64,000 nt of DNA, taken from assembly GCF_024749165.1 (NCBI RefSeq), contig NZ_CP087190.1, positions 5,615,501 to 5,679,500 of the forward strand, read 5' to 3'. The notes below the pieces were generated by a model. That model searched no databases, was not told where the DNA came from, and was given only the letters and a program-made list of their open reading frames with translations. This DNA comes from Pseudomonas sp. B21-023 (GTDB lineage: Bacteria > Pseudomonadota > Gammaproteobacteria > Pseudomonadales > Pseudomonadaceae). Of this stretch, positions 30,199 to 41,626 are shown piece after piece (position 1 is the stretch's first letter; the number at the start of each line of letters is the position of its first letter). The position numbers and the translations under genes were made by a program.

Positions 30199-31664
30199 CA
30201 ATCTATTCCCAACTGGTCCCACAGCTCATCGATACGGCGGGTGACGGCCTCGTCCTTGACGATGACCCGGCCCCATTCGCGTGTAGTCTCGCCCGGCCAT
30301 TTGTGCGTGGCGTCCAGGCCCATCTTCGACCCCAGCCCCGATACCGGCGACGCGAAGTCGAGGTAGTCGATCGGGGTGTTGTCGATCATCACCGTATCAC
30401 GCTTGGGGTCCATGCGCGTGGTGATGGCCCAGATCACATCGTTCCAGTCGCGAGCGTTGATATCGTCGTCGGTGACGATAACGAACTTGGTGTACATGAA
30501 CTGTCGCAGGAACGACCACACACCCAGCATCACGCGCTTGGCATGGCCAGGGTACTGCTTCTTCATGGTCACCACCGCCATGCGGTACGAGCAGCCTTCC
30601 GGCGGCAGGTAGAAGTCGGTGATCTCGGGGAACTGCTTCTGCAGGATCGGCACGAACACTTCGTTCAGCGCCACGCCAAGGATCGCCGGCTCATCCGGCG
30701 GCCTGCCGGTGTAGGTGCTGTGGTAGATCGGCTTTTGCCGGTGGGTGATGCGCTCGACGGTGAACACCGGGAAGCTGTCCACCTCGTTGTAGTAGCCGGT
30801 ATGGTCGCCGTACGGGCCTTCCGGGGCCATCTCGCCGGGGTGGATCACGCCCTCGAGGATGATCTCGGCGGTGGCCGGTACCTGCAGGTCGTTACCACGG
30901 CACTTGACCAGTTCGGTGCGGTTGCCACGCAACAGGCCAGCGAAGGCGTACTCGGAAAGCGTGTCCGGGACCGGGGTCACGGCACCGAGGATGGTCGCCG
31001 GGTCCGCGCCCAACGCCACGGCTACCGGGAACGGCTGGCCAGGATGCTTCTCGCACCATTCGCGGTAGTCCAGCGCCCCGCCGCGGTGGCTCAGCCAGCG
31101 CATGATCACCTTGTTGCGGCCAATCACCTGCTGGCGATAGATACCCAGATTCTGGCGGTCCTTGTTCGGCCCGCGAGTCACGGTCAGGCCCCAGGTGATC
31201 AGTGGCGCAACATCGCCCGGCCAGCAGTGCTGGATCGGCAGCTGGCCGAGGTCGACATCATCGCCTTCGACCACGATTTCCTGGCACACCGCGTCCTTGA
31301 CCACCTTCGGCGCCATGGACACGACCTTCTTGAAGATCGGCAGCTTCGACCAGGCGTCCTTCAGGCCCTTCGGCGGCTCGGGCTCCTTGAGAAACGCCAG
31401 CAGCTTGCCGATCTCGCGCAGTTCTTCGGTCGACTCGGCGCCCATGCCCATGGCCACACGCTCGGGGGTCCCGAACAGGTTGCCCAGCACCGGCATGTCG
31501 AAGCCGGTGGGTTTTTCGAAGAGCAAGGCCGGACCCTTGGCGCGCAGCGTGCGGTCGCAGACTTCGGTCATTTCCAGAACTGGGGAGATGGGAACCTGGA
31601 TGCGCTTGAGTTCACCGCGCTGTTCCAGGCCACGAATGAAGTCGCGTAGATCGCGATACTGCAT
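30198..31664 (-). CDS. ubiD: UbiD, prenyl-FMN-dependent polyprenyl-hydroxybenzoate decarboxylase
   Basis: Ubiquinone synthesis: decarboxylates 3-polyprenyl-4-hydroxybenzoate. The 488-residue protein matches the family length (E. coli 497) and contains the prenyl-FMN and metal region ([12 protein letters not shown] near 57, [20 protein letters not shown] near 285-304, [20 protein letters not shown] near 396-415). ATG 31664 ([10 protein letters not shown]) is chosen with GAGG upstream; the longer frame to 31733 lacks homology. Coupled to the reductase gene downstream. Confidence 0.94.
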   Translation of the reverse strand: MQYRDLRDFIRGLEQRGELKRIQVPISPVLEMTEVCDRTLRAKGPALLFEKPTGFDMPVLGNLFGTPERVAMGMGAESTEELREIGKLLAFLKEPEPPKGLKDAWSKLPIFKKVVSMAPKVVKDAVCQEIVVEGDDVDLGQLPIQHCWPGDVAPLITWGLTVTRGPNKDRQNLGIYRQQVIGRNKVIMRWLSHRGGALDYREWCEKHPGQPFPVAVALGADPATILGAVTPVPDTLSEYAFAGLLRGNRTELVKCRGNDLQVPATAEIILEGVIHPGEMAPEGPYGDHTGYYNEVDSFPVFTVERITHRQKPIYHSTYTGRPPDEPAILGVALNEVFVPILQKQFPEITDFYLPPEGCSYRMAVVTMKKQYPGHAKRVMLGVWSFLRQFMYTKFVIVTDDDINARDWNDVIWAITTRMDPKRDTVMIDNTPIDYLDFASPVSGLGSKMGLDATHKWPGETTREWGRVIVKDEAVTRRIDELWDQLGID

Positions 31665-31742
31665 GCAAGGGCCTCGTGTTGGGCGTATCGGTCGGGGTGC
31701 AGAGTGTAGCGCCGTTGGCGGGGTAAAGGCCAAGAATGACTT

Positions 31743-31841
31743 GGGGCCGCTTCGCGCCCCATCGCCGGCAAGCCGGCTCCCACAAGGTCAGTGTGAGCCC
31801 TGTGGGGGCCGGCTTGCCGGCGATGGGCTGCGAAGCAGCCC
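31743..31841. repeat. REP inverted pair, GCCGGCAAGCCGGCTCCCACA type
   Basis: ATCGCCGGCAAGCCGGCTCC (31761-31780) faces an inverted copy ending CGGCTTGCCGGCGAT (near 31810-31824). Outer flanks GGGGCCGCTTCGCGCCCC and CTGCGAAGCAGCCCC extend the symmetry. Located between ubiD and rho. Confidence 0.85.
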
Positions 31842-31864
31842 CAATCAGTTCCAGACTGAAACGC

Positions 31865-33124
31865 TTACTTGCGCTTCATCGACAGGAAGAACTCATCGTT
31901 GGTCTTGGTCTGCTTGAGCTTGTCGACCAGGAACTCGATGGCGGCGATCTCGTCCATCGGGTGCAGCAGCTTGCGCAGGATCCACATGCGCTGCAGTTCG
32001 TCGTCGGCGGTCAGCAGCTCTTCGCGACGGGTACCGGACTTGTTGATGTTGATGGCCGGGAACACACGCTTCTCGGCGATGCGGCGGTCCAGGGGCAGCT
32101 CCATGTTGCCGGTACCCTTGAACTCTTCGTAGATCACTTCGTCCATCTTCGAGCCGGTTTCGACCAGCGCGGTGGCGATGATGGTCAGCGAACCGCCTTC
32201 CTCGATGTTACGGGCGGCACCGAAGAAGCGCTTCGGCTTTTCCAGGGCGTGGGCGTCGACACCACCGGTCAGCACCTTGCCGGAGCTCGGGATCACGGTG
32301 TTGTAGGCACGTGCCAGACGGGTGATGGAGTCGAGCAGGATGACCACGTCTTTCTTGTGCTCGACCAGGCGCTTGGCCTTCTCGATGACCATCTCGGCAA
32401 CCTGCACGTGGCGGGTCGGCGGCTCGTCAAAGGTCGAAGCGACCACTTCGCCGCGCACGGTGCGCTGCATCTCGGTCACTTCTTCCGGGCGCTCGTCGAT
32501 CAGCAGGACGATCAGGTGGCACTCGGGGTTGTTACGGGTAATGTTGGCTGCGATGTTCTGCAGCATGATGGTCTTACCGGCTTTCGGCGGTGCGACGATC
32601 AGGCCACGCTGGCCTTTGCCGATCGGGGCGCACAGGTCGATGACGCGACCGGTGAGGTCTTCGGTGGAGCCGTTACCGGCTTCCATCTTCAGGCGCTTGT
32701 TGGGGAACAGCGGCGTCAGGTTTTCGAACAGGATCTTGTTCTTCGCGTTTTCCGGACGGTCGAAGTTGATGGTATCGACCTTCAACAGCGCGAAGTAACG
32801 CTCGCCTTCCTTCGGTGGGCGGATCTTGCCGACGATGGTGTCGCCGGTGCGCAAGTTGAAGCGACGGATCTGGCTGGGCGAAACGTAGATGTCATCAGGG
32901 CCGGCCAGGTAAGAGGCATCCGCCGAACGCAGGAAACCGAAACCATCCTGGAGAATCTCCAGCACGCCGTCACCCGAGATCTCTTCGCCGCTTTTCGCAT
33001 GCTTCTTCAGCAGGGCGAAAATCACGTCCTGTTTGCGCGAACGGGCCATGTTTTCGATGCCCATCTGTTCGGCCATTTCCAAAAGATCGGTAATCGGCTT
33101 TTGCTTGAGTTCTGTCAGGTTCAT
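31865..33124 (-). CDS. rho: Transcription termination factor Rho
   Basis: Hexameric RNA helicase that ends transcription. The 419-residue protein has the N-terminal Rho domain and cold-shock RNA-binding fold ([22 protein letters not shown] near 60-81), Walker A ([10 protein letters not shown] near 176-185), Walker B ([17 protein letters not shown]) and the Q/R loops ([15 protein letters not shown] region, [13 protein letters not shown]). Preceded by a leader of about 280 bases with a terminator-like hairpin. Confidence 0.97.
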   Translation of the reverse strand: MNLTELKQKPITDLLEMAEQMGIENMARSRKQDVIFALLKKHAKSGEEISGDGVLEILQDGFGFLRSADASYLAGPDDIYVSPSQIRRFNLRTGDTIVGKIRPPKEGERYFALLKVDTINFDRPENAKNKILFENLTPLFPNKRLKMEAGNGSTEDLTGRVIDLCAPIGKGQRGLIVAPPKAGKTIMLQNIAANITRNNPECHLIVLLIDERPEEVTEMQRTVRGEVVASTFDEPPTRHVQVAEMVIEKAKRLVEHKKDVVILLDSITRLARAYNTVIPSSGKVLTGGVDAHALEKPKRFFGAARNIEEGGSLTIIATALVETGSKMDEVIYEEFKGTGNMELPLDRRIAEKRVFPAININKSGTRREELLTADDELQRMWILRKLLHPMDEIAAIEFLVDKLKQTKTNDEFFLSMKRK

Positions 33125-33403
33125 AAGGGGAGTGACGTAATCATGTAAGGAAGGGAAAAATTAAGCAGTTGGCTTAATGAGGCCGCGCCGCTAGATGGCG
33201 ACAGGATCGCGTACTGATTCGAATTAGGGATGCTTCGGCGACGGCGTGCAGAGGGCACTGGAGAAGCAGTGCGAGGCCGAATGTAACACTTGCTTTTTTC
33301 GACGTCTAGTGGTTTTGGCCAGTGTTTTACGGGGCTATCCGACTGGATGGTCGCAAGGCCGGGGCTCGCCAGCCCCCAGGGAAACCAACTACAACAGATA
33401 AAG
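33125..33403 (-). promoter_or_regulatory. rho leader and promoter region
   Basis: About 280 bases without a gene between the trxA terminator and the rho start. TTACATT near 33278-33284 (minus strand) is a possible -10 element. The 3' part contains the ATTAAGC hairpin described separately. E. coli rho is autoregulated through a long leader, so the arrangement is reasonable here. Confidence 0.4.
33156..33178 (-). terminator. Terminator-like hairpin in the rho leader
   Basis: Minus strand ATTAAGC-CAACT-GCTTAAT followed by TTTT and CCC, about 32 bases upstream of the rho start codon. It is a 7-bp perfect stem with a U run inside an untranslated leader, and a candidate attenuator. Confidence 0.5.
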
Positions 33404-33407
33404 AAAA

Positions 33408-33428
33408 GCCCCGCATTTGCGGGGCTTC
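33408..33428 (-). terminator. Terminator of trxA
   Basis: Minus strand AAGCCCCGC-AAAT-GCGGGGCTT with T-rich sequence after it (TTCTTTATC). It begins six bases past the trxA stop. Confidence 0.85.
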
Positions 33429-33434
33429 ATCAAA

Positions 33435-33764
33435 TCACAGGCTGGCGTCGAGGAACGCTTTGAGCTGCGACTTGGACAACGCGCCGACCTTGGTGGCCTC
33501 GACGTTGCCGTTCTTGAACAGCATAAGCGTCGGGATACCACGCACGCCATGCTTGGCCGGAGTTTCCTGGTTTTCGTCGATGTTCAGCTTGGCGATGGTC
33601 ACCTTGCCTTGATATTCCGAAGCGATGTCGTCCAGTACCGGCGCGATCATCTTGCATGGGCCGCACCATTCAGCCCAGTAGTCGACCAGCACCGCGCCTT
33701 CAGCCTTGAGTACGTCGGCTTCGAAGCTGGCGTCGGTGACATGTTTGATAAGATCGCTGCTCAT
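33435..33764 (-). CDS. trxA: Thioredoxin 1
   Basis: General cytoplasmic disulfide reductase of 109 residues. Active site WAEWCGPCK with Cys34 and Cys37; cis-Pro78 in GVRGIPTL. Its own terminator separates it from rho, which follows on the same strand, as in many proteobacteria. Confidence 0.96.
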   Translation of the reverse strand: MSSDLIKHVTDASFEADVLKAEGAVLVDYWAEWCGPCKMIAPVLDDIASEYQGKVTIAKLNIDENQETPAKHGVRGIPTLMLFKNGNVEATKVGALSKSQLKAFLDASL

Positions 33765-34008
33765 GGATATCTCCAGGTCGTAAGCACAAAAAAACGTTGC
33801 CCATCATAGCCGCACCCAGGCGCGACAGGAAGCCACAGACGATTGAGTGTAACTATAGTTGTGCAAGACGCCACGAATCGAAACTGTCATATCACGGTCA
33901 TAACATTGCTATGACATTGCCATGCATCAAGCCTTGCCGTGCCGCTCGTTGGCGTAGGACCACGATCGTGGCACGATTGCCGGGTTAACGACCGAGAACC
34001 TCCAGACC
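33765..34008. promoter_or_regulatory. Divergent promoter region of trxA and ppx
   Basis: 244 bases without a gene between two divergent starts. AACTATAGTT (33851-33860) is a small palindrome in its middle. No confident promoter hexamers were assigned. Confidence 0.3.
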
Positions 34009-35511
34009 ATGCCGCATACCACCGCGAAGAACCTGTCTCTGATCGCCGCCATCGACCTGGGCTCCAACAGCTTCCACATGGTCGTGGCCAAGGCCCATCA
34101 CACGGAAATCCGCATCCTCGAAAGGCTTGGAGAAAAGGTTCAGCTCGCCGCCGGCATCGACGATGAGCGCAGGCTCAGCGAAGAAGCCATGCAACGCGGC
34201 CTGGAATGCCTCAAGCGCTTCGCCCAACTGATCAACGGCATGCCGCAGGGCGCGGTGCGCATCGTCGGCACCAACGCCTTGCGCGAAGCACGCAACCGCA
34301 ACGAATTCATCCTGCGCGCCGAGGCCATCCTCGGCCACCCGGTCGAGGTGATTTCCGGCCGTGAAGAGGCGCGCCTGATCTACCTGGGCGTGTCCCACAC
34401 CTTGGCCGACACGCCGGGCAAGCGCCTGGTCGCCGACATCGGCGGCGGCAGCACCGAGTTCATTATCGGCCAGCGCTTCGAGCCGCTGCTGCGCGAAAGC
34501 CTGCAGATGGGCTGCGTCAGCTTCACCCAGCGTTATTTCCGCGACGGCAAGATCACCCCGGCGCGCTACGCCCAGGCCTACACCGCCGCGCGCCTGGAGC
34601 TGATGAGCATCGAGAACGCCCTGCACCGCCTGACCTGGGACGAGGCGATCGGCTCATCCGGGACCATCCGTGCCATCGGCGCCGCCATCAAGTCCGGCGG
34701 CCTGGGCAATGGCGAGGTCAACGCCGAGGGCCTGGCCTGGGTCAAGCGCAAGCTGTTCAAGCTGGGCGAGACCGACAAGATCGACTTCGAAGGGGTCAAG
34801 CCCGATCGCCGCACCATCTTCCCGGCGGGGCTGGCCATCCTCGAGGCGATCTTCGACGCGCTGGAGCTGCAGCGCATGGAGCACTGCGACGGTGCCCTGC
34901 GTGAGGGCGTGCTGTTCGACCTGCTGGGCCGCCACCACCACGAGGACGTGCGCGAGCGCACCCTGAACTCGCTGATGGAGCGCTACCACGTCGATCAAGG
35001 CCAGGCCGCCCGCGTGGAGCGCAAGGCGCTGCACGCCTTCGACCAAGTGGCCAAGGCATGGGACCTAGAAGAGGGCAACTGGCGCGATCTTCTGGGTTGG
35101 GCGGCGAAAGTGCATGAAGTGGGCTTGGATATCGCCCATTATCACTACCACAAGCACGGAGCCTACCTGATCGAGCACTCCGACCTGTCCGGCTTCTCCC
35201 GCGAAGACCAGCAGATGATGGCACTGCTGGTGCGCGGCCATCGCCGTAACATTCCCAAGGACAAGTTCGCCGAGTTCGGCGACGAAGGCATCAAGCTGAT
35301 CCGCCTGTGCGTACTGCTGCGCTTCGCCATCCTCTTCCACCACATCCGCGGCACCCAGCAGATGCCGAAAGTGGTGCTGCACGCCGGCGACAACAGCCTG
35401 GAAGTGGTTTTCCCTGGCAACTGGCTGGAACAGAACCAGCTGACCCAGGCCGACTTCGCCAACGAGGCGGAGTGGCTGGCCCGGGTCGGCTTCGTCCTCA
35501 GCGTACGTTGA
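34009..35511 (+). CDS. ppx: Exopolyphosphatase
   Basis: Releases phosphate from polyphosphate ends. The 500-residue protein belongs to the Ppx/GppA family: [16 protein letters not shown] near 14-29, [12 protein letters not shown], and [12 protein letters not shown] near 144-155 form the sugar-kinase-like core; an HD-like domain lies in the C-terminal half ([23 protein letters not shown]). Its 3' end overlaps the convergent ppk by 14 bases. Confidence 0.95.
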   Translation: MPHTTAKNLSLIAAIDLGSNSFHMVVAKAHHTEIRILERLGEKVQLAAGIDDERRLSEEAMQRGLECLKRFAQLINGMPQGAVRIVGTNALREARNRNEFILRAEAILGHPVEVISGREEARLIYLGVSHTLADTPGKRLVADIGGGSTEFIIGQRFEPLLRESLQMGCVSFTQRYFRDGKITPARYAQAYTAARLELMSIENALHRLTWDEAIGSSGTIRAIGAAIKSGGLGNGEVNAEGLAWVKRKLFKLGETDKIDFEGVKPDRRTIFPAGLAILEAIFDALELQRMEHCDGALREGVLFDLLGRHHHEDVRERTLNSLMERYHVDQGQAARVERKALHAFDQVAKAWDLEEGNWRDLLGWAAKVHEVGLDIAHYHYHKHGAYLIEHSDLSGFSREDQQMMALLVRGHRRNIPKDKFAEFGDEGIKLIRLCVLLRFAILFHHIRGTQQMPKVVLHAGDNSLEVVFPGNWLEQNQLTQADFANEAEWLARVGFVLSVR

Positions 35512-37744
35512 GCACCGGGTTGCTCAGGCGCTCCAGCAGGGTCGCCTGGGCACTGCGCGGGTTCTGGTTGCCGGTCGGGGTGCTGCGCACGTAGCGCCCG
35601 TCCGGCTGCAAGGTCCAGGCCTGGGTGTTGTCGGTCAGGTAGCCTTCCAGTTCCTTCTTGACCCTTAGCAACAGCTTCTTGCCTTCCACCGGGAAGCAGG
35701 TCTCGACGCGCTTGTCGAGGTTGCGCTCCATCCAGTCGGCACTGGACAGGTAGATCTGCTCCTCGCCGCCATTGAGGAAATAGAACACCCGGGTGTGCTC
35801 GAGGAAGCGGCCGATGATCGAGCGCACATGGATGTTGTGCGAAACGCCCGGGATGCCCGGACGCAGGCAGCACATGCCGCGCACCACCAGGTCGATGCGC
35901 ACGCCCGACTGGCTGGCCTTGTACAGCGCCTTGATGATCTTGGCGTCAGTCAGCGAATTGAACTTGGCGATGATGTGTGCCGGCTTGCCCTCCAGGGCGA
36001 ACTGGGTCTCCCGGGCGATCATGTCGAGCATGCCCTTCTTCAGGGTGAAGGGCGCGTGTAGCAGCTTCTTCATGCGCAGGGTCTTGCCCATGCCGATCAA
36101 CTGACTGAACAGTTTGCCGACGTCTTCGGTGAGGGCGTCGTCGGAGGTCAGCAGGCTGTAGTCGGTGTACAGGCGGGCGTTGCCGGCGTGGTAGTTGCCG
36201 GTGCCCAGGTGCGCGTAACGCACGATCTCGCCCTGCTCGCGGCGCAGGATCAGCATCATCTTGGCGTGGGTCTTGAAACCGACCACCCCATAGATCACCA
36301 CCGCACCGGCGGCCTGCAGGCGGCTGGCCATCTGCAGGTTGGACTCTTCGTCGAAGCGGGCGCGCAATTCGATCACCGCAGTGACCTCCTTGCCGTTACG
36401 CGCCGCGTCCACCAGGGCGTCGACGATCTCCGAGTTGGCGCCCGAGCGATAGAGCGTCTGGCGCACGGCAAGCACGTGCGGGTCCTTGGCGGCCTGGCGC
36501 AGCAGGTCGATCACCGGGGTGAACGACTCGAACGGGTGCATCAGCAACACGTCCTGCTTGCCGATCACACTGAAGATGTTGTCGGCATTGACGAGCAGCT
36601 TGGGGATCGCCGGGGTGAACGGCGTGTACTGCAGCTCCGGGTGGCTGTCGAGCCCGGTGATGCTGAACAGGCGGGTCAGGTTGACCGGGCCGTTGACCTG
36701 GTACAGCTCGCTCTCGCTCAGGCTGAACTGCTTGAGCAGGTAGTCGGAGAGGTGTTTCGGGCAGGTGTCGGCCACCTCGAGGCGCACCGCATCGCCGTAG
36801 CGGCGCGAGAACAGCTCGCCGCGCAGGGCCCGGGCCAGGTCGTCGACTTCTTCGGAGTCCAGCGCCAGGTCGGCGTTACGGGTCAGGCGGAACTGGTAGC
36901 AACCCTTGACCTTCATGCCCTGGAACAGGTCATCGGCATGGGCATGGATCATCGACGACAGGAACACATAGTTGTCGCCAGGCCCACCCACGTCTTCCGG
37001 CACGCGGATTACCCGCGGCAGCAGGCGCGGTGCCGGAATGATCGCCAGGCCCGAATCGCGGCCGAAGGCGTCGACACCCTCGAGCTCGACGATGAAGTTC
37101 AGGCTCTTGTTCACCAGCAGCGGGAACGGGTGGGTCGGGTCGAGGCCGATCGGGGTGATGATCGGCGCGATCTCGTCGCGGAAGAAGCGCCGTACCCAGG
37201 TCTTGAGCTTGGGCGTCCAGTAACGGCGGCGGATAAAGCGAATGGCGTGTTTTTCCAGCTCCGGCAGCAGCACGTCGTTGAGGATCGCGTACTGGCGATC
37301 CACTTCGAGATGCACCAGCTCGCTGATGCGCGCCAGCGCCTGGTGCGGCTGCAGCCCGTCGGCGCCGGCCTGTTCGCGGGCGAAGTTGATCTGCTTCTTC
37401 AGGCCGGCCACGCGGATTTCGAAGAACTCGTCCAGGTTGCTGGAGAAGATCAACAGGAACTTCAGGCGCTCGAGCAGCGGGTACGACTCGTCCAGCGCCT
37501 GCTCCAGCACGCGGATATTGAACTGCAGCTGCGAAAGCTCGCGATGAATGTACAGGCTGCTGTCGTCCAGGCTCGGCACGGCGATCGCCGGAGCCGGCGC
37601 AGGCGCAGGCGCTGGAGCAGGGGCGGCTTCAGCGACAGGTTCCGGCTGCGCTACCGCCGGCAGGTCGGGCGGCGTCTGCACCATCTCTTCGGGCACGGCC
37701 TGGGCATCCTTGATCGCGACAGGGTTGAGCACTTCGTTATTCAT
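35498..37744 (-). CDS. ppk: Polyphosphate kinase 1
   Basis: Membrane-associated kinase that makes polyphosphate from ATP. The 748-residue protein includes [20 protein letters not shown] (start of the core), the active-site histidine region [11 protein letters not shown] and [16 protein letters not shown] near the C-terminal domain. Longer than E. coli Ppk (688) because of an N-terminal tail of about 60 residues with a pure Ala-Pro run ([13 protein letters not shown] near 42-54). Faces ppx tail to tail. Confidence 0.95.
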   Translation of the reverse strand: MNNEVLNPVAIKDAQAVPEEMVQTPPDLPAVAQPEPVAEAAPAPAPAPAPAPAIAVPSLDDSSLYIHRELSQLQFNIRVLEQALDESYPLLERLKFLLIFSSNLDEFFEIRVAGLKKQINFAREQAGADGLQPHQALARISELVHLEVDRQYAILNDVLLPELEKHAIRFIRRRYWTPKLKTWVRRFFRDEIAPIITPIGLDPTHPFPLLVNKSLNFIVELEGVDAFGRDSGLAIIPAPRLLPRVIRVPEDVGGPGDNYVFLSSMIHAHADDLFQGMKVKGCYQFRLTRNADLALDSEEVDDLARALRGELFSRRYGDAVRLEVADTCPKHLSDYLLKQFSLSESELYQVNGPVNLTRLFSITGLDSHPELQYTPFTPAIPKLLVNADNIFSVIGKQDVLLMHPFESFTPVIDLLRQAAKDPHVLAVRQTLYRSGANSEIVDALVDAARNGKEVTAVIELRARFDEESNLQMASRLQAAGAVVIYGVVGFKTHAKMMLILRREQGEIVRYAHLGTGNYHAGNARLYTDYSLLTSDDALTEDVGKLFSQLIGMGKTLRMKKLLHAPFTLKKGMLDMIARETQFALEGKPAHIIAKFNSLTDAKIIKALYKASQSGVRIDLVVRGMCCLRPGIPGVSHNIHVRSIIGRFLEHTRVFYFLNGGEEQIYLSSADWMERNLDKRVETCFPVEGKKLLLRVKKELEGYLTDNTQAWTLQPDGRYVRSTPTGNQNPRSAQATLLERLSNPVLNVR

Positions 37745-37763
37745 CTGACGTTCCTGGAGAGCG

Positions 37764-38900
<1,137 letters not shown>

Positions 38901-38982
38901 TCACGTCGAGACACATTTGGACACTTTCCCGATCGCGCCCGAAGGGGTAGGCTGCGCGTTCATTTCGCCAGCACGCCAGAAA

Positions 38983-39627
38983 ATGCTTCAACAATTCCTG
39001 AACGATTTCGGCTATTTTGCCCTTTTTCTCGGCACGTTCTTCGAGGGCGAGACGATCCTCGTGCTCGCCGGGTTTCTTGCGTTCCGCGAATACATGGATA
39101 TCAAGCTGGTAGTCCTGGTAGCCTTTTGTGGCAGCTACGCCGGTGACCAACTGTGGTACTTCATGGGCCGCCGCCATGGACGCAAGATCCTCGCCCGCAA
39201 GCCTCGCTGGCAGGCCATGGGCGACCGCGCGCTGGAGCATATCCGCCGCCATCCGGACATCTGGGTGCTGAGCTTCCGCTTCGTCTACGGCCTGCGCACG
39301 GTCATGCCGGTGGCCATCGGCCTGTCCGGCTACCCGCCACGCCGCTACCTGCTGCTCAATGGCATCGGCGCCGCAGTCTGGGCCCTGGCTCTGGGCCTGG
39401 CTGCCTACCACTTCGGCGCCATCCTCGAAGGCATGCTGGGCAGCATCAAGAAATACGAGCTATGGGTGCTCGGCGGCCTGCTGGTGCTGGGCCTCGCGCT
39501 CTGGCTGCGTCGGCGCTTTCGCAATAGCCGCGCCGAGCGTCGCGCGGCGGCAGAGGGCCAGGCCGCCGAGGCTGAGCAAGCTGTAGCCGAGCAGCAGCAG
39601 CCAGAACAACGGCGTGACCAGCACTAA
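38983..39627 (+). CDS. DedA-family membrane protein
   Basis: Inner-membrane protein of 214 residues of the DedA/SNARE-associated group (undecaprenyl phosphate and phospholipid flippases). Diagnostic pieces are FFEGETILVLAGFLAFREYMD near 20-40, GDQLWYFMGRRHGRKIL near 58-74 and SFRFVYGLRTVMPVAIGLSGYPPRRYLLLN near 98-127. Four to five transmembrane segments, then a charged Ala/Glu/Gln tail. I chose ATG 38983 (MLQQFLNDFG). The last 168 bases overlap the convergent desaturase gene. Confidence 0.85.
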   Translation: MLQQFLNDFGYFALFLGTFFEGETILVLAGFLAFREYMDIKLVVLVAFCGSYAGDQLWYFMGRRHGRKILARKPRWQAMGDRALEHIRRHPDIWVLSFRFVYGLRTVMPVAIGLSGYPPRRYLLLNGIGAAVWALALGLAAYHFGAILEGMLGSIKKYELWVLGGLLVLGLALWLRRRFRNSRAERRAAAEGQAAEAEQAVAEQQQPEQRRDQH

Positions 39628-40755
39628 GCCAAGCGCGCCGGCCAGATACAGCGCGGGCGCATTCGACAGCAGGCGCGCCAGTTCCAGGCGCCCTGCCCAG
39701 GCCCGGTCTTCCAGCGCCACGCCCAGCACGAACAGCCCGAACGCCATCACCATCCAGCCCAATGCCAGGGCCGCGGGCGTCACCTGCTCCGCCACCTCCA
39801 TCAGATAACTGCCCAACGCGACGTAGACCGCGAACTGCGCCGTGACGTACAGCTGCTGCGCAGCGCCCAGCGGGATCGCGAACTTGCGAAACGCGGCGAG
39901 GTCCTGCTTGGCCTGTGGATAAGCGGCGGCCACGTCCGCCGGCCGCCAGCCGGTGGGCATGAACCAGATGCGCAGCTTGTCCCACCAACGGACCGTTCGC
40001 CGGGCGTCGTCCCACAGCTGGGCATAGAACTGCACGTTGGCCCACAGCGGGTTCCAGCTCGCCAAAGGCGTGGTCACGCCAAAGATCACCGGCTCGCGCT
40101 CGTCCTCTTCCTGGAAGGTGCCGAACAGCCGGTCCCAGATTATGAACACGCCGCCGTAGTTGCGATCCAAGTACAGAGGATTCTGCGCATGGTGGACGCG
40201 ATGGTTGGACGGCGTGATGAAAATCCACTCGAGCCAGCCCAGCTTGGGCACATGGCGGGTGTGCACCCAGAACTGGTACAGCAGGTTCAGCGATGCCACG
40301 GTGATGAACACCAGGGGCGGCACGCCCAGCAGCGCCAGCGGCAGGTAGAAGATCCAGGAAAACAAGAACCCGCTACTGGTCTGGCGCAAGGCGGTGGTGA
40401 GGTTGTACTCCTCGCTCTGGTGATGCACCGAGTGCGCTGCCCACAGGATGTTGCGCTCGTGGCCCAGGCGGTGCAGCCAGTAGTAACAGAGGTCGTAAAG
40501 TACGAAGGCGACCACCCACACCCACCAGGCATCCGCCGGCAGCCGCAACCAGGCCAGGTGCTCCCATGCCACGGCATAGGTGACCAGCCCCACCCCTTTG
40601 GTCAGCAGCCCGGTGCTGGTGGACAGCGCACCGGTGCTCAGGCTGTTGATCGAGTCGGCAAGCTGGTAGTTGCGACGCCCGCGCACGCGGTCGGCGATCA
40701 GCTCCACCGCGATCAGCACGAAGAAGAACGGCACGGCCAGCAGAATCAGGTCCAT
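39460..40755 (-). CDS. Sterol desaturase/fatty acid hydroxylase family protein
   Basis: Integral membrane di-iron oxygenase of 431 residues. Histidine clusters HRLGHE, HSVHHQ and HRVHHA near 100-210 form the metal site. The layout (TM segments, histidine boxes, then a C-terminal membrane domain) resembles alkylglycerol monooxygenase-like members. The substrate is unknown. Start ATG 40755 with GGAGG upstream. Its 3' end runs 168 bases into the DedA gene on the other strand. Confidence 0.85.
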   Translation of the reverse strand: MDLILLAVPFFFVLIAVELIADRVRGRRNYQLADSINSLSTGALSTSTGLLTKGVGLVTYAVAWEHLAWLRLPADAWWVWVVAFVLYDLCYYWLHRLGHERNILWAAHSVHHQSEEYNLTTALRQTSSGFLFSWIFYLPLALLGVPPLVFITVASLNLLYQFWVHTRHVPKLGWLEWIFITPSNHRVHHAQNPLYLDRNYGGVFIIWDRLFGTFQEEDEREPVIFGVTTPLASWNPLWANVQFYAQLWDDARRTVRWWDKLRIWFMPTGWRPADVAAAYPQAKQDLAAFRKFAIPLGAAQQLYVTAQFAVYVALGSYLMEVAEQVTPAALALGWMVMAFGLFVLGVALEDRAWAGRLELARLLSNAPALYLAGALGLVLVTPLFWLLLLGYSLLSLGGLALCRRATLGAAIAKAPTQPEREAQHQQAAEHP

Positions 40756-40868
40756 GAACGGCCACCTCCAAGGTTGTTCACGAAGATTAGGCCCGGCGAA
40801 GGGCAAATCCCATGGCTACATCTGCCAAACTAGAGGACATTTAGCGCCTCGACACTGGAGTATTGAGC

Positions 40869-41537
40869 ATGACAAAAAAAGTTGCGGTGATTCTGTCCGG
40901 TTGCGGCGTGTACGACGGCGCCGAAATCCATGAGAGCGTGATCACCCTGCTGCGCCTGGACCAGCGCGGCGCCCAGGTGCAGTGCTTCGCGCCGAACATC
41001 GCGCAGATGCATGTGATCGACCACCTGACCGGGGAAGAGATGCCGGAATCGCGCAATGTGCTGGTGGAGTCGGCGCGCATTGCCCGTGGTGAGGTGAAGG
41101 ACATTCGCGAAGCCAAGGTCGAGGACTTCGACGCCCTGATCGTGCCGGGAGGCTTCGGCGCGGCGAAGAATCTGTCGAACTTTGCCATCGAAGGCGCCAA
41201 CTGCACCGTGCAACCGGACGTGCTGGCACTGGCCGAGGCGTTTGCCGACGCCTGCAAGCCGGTCGGGCTGATCTGCATCTCGCCGGCCTTGGCGGCGAAG
41301 ATCTATGGGCCGGGCGTGGTCTGCACCATCGGCACTGACGCCGGCACCAGCGCGGCGGTGGTGAAGATGGGGGGCACCCATGAAGAATGCGATGTGCATG
41401 ACATTGTCGAAGACACCCAGCGCAAGCTGGTGACTACCCCGGCGTACATGCTGGCCAAGTCGATCAGCGAGGCGGCGGGTGGCATCTACAAGCTGGTGGA
41501 CCGGGTGCTGGAGCTGACCCACGAGGGTGACAAGTAA
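40869..41537 (+). CDS. elbB: ElbB-type glyoxalase, DJ-1/PfpI family
   Basis: 222 residues of the class I glutamine-amidotransferase-like family. The N-terminus is KKVAVILSGCGVYDGAEIHE; DALIVPGGFGAAKNLSNFA lies near 94-112, and GLICISPALAA near 136-146 carries the nucleophile-position Cys. Known as isoprenoid biosynthesis glyoxalase ElbB; E. coli ElbB has glyoxalase III activity. ATG 40869 is chosen over TTG 40863 because GGAG lies eight bases upstream. Confidence 0.9.
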   Translation: MTKKVAVILSGCGVYDGAEIHESVITLLRLDQRGAQVQCFAPNIAQMHVIDHLTGEEMPESRNVLVESARIARGEVKDIREAKVEDFDALIVPGGFGAAKNLSNFAIEGANCTVQPDVLALAEAFADACKPVGLICISPALAAKIYGPGVVCTIGTDAGTSAAVVKMGGTHEECDVHDIVEDTQRKLVTTPAYMLAKSISEAAGGIYKLVDRVLELTHEGDK

Positions 41538-41563
41538 GGCCTCGAAGGCCTGCTACGCAGGCC

Positions 41564-41589
41564 ATCGCCGGCAAGCCGGCTCCCACAGG
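41564..41589. repeat. Single REP element, GCCGGCAAGCCGGCTCCCACA type
   Basis: ATCGCCGGCAAGCCGGCTCC and CACAGG in the gap between convergent elbB and the YaiI-family gene. Confidence 0.75.
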
Positions 41590-41626
41590 ATCACCTACAG
41601 ATGCGGGAACCGGCAGCCCCACGTAC

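Noticed and set aside
33851-33860. AACTATAGTT palindrome between trxA and ppx as an operator
   Set aside because: Only ten bases, without a spacer or neighbouring regulator gene. It could easily occur by chance in AT-rich DNA.
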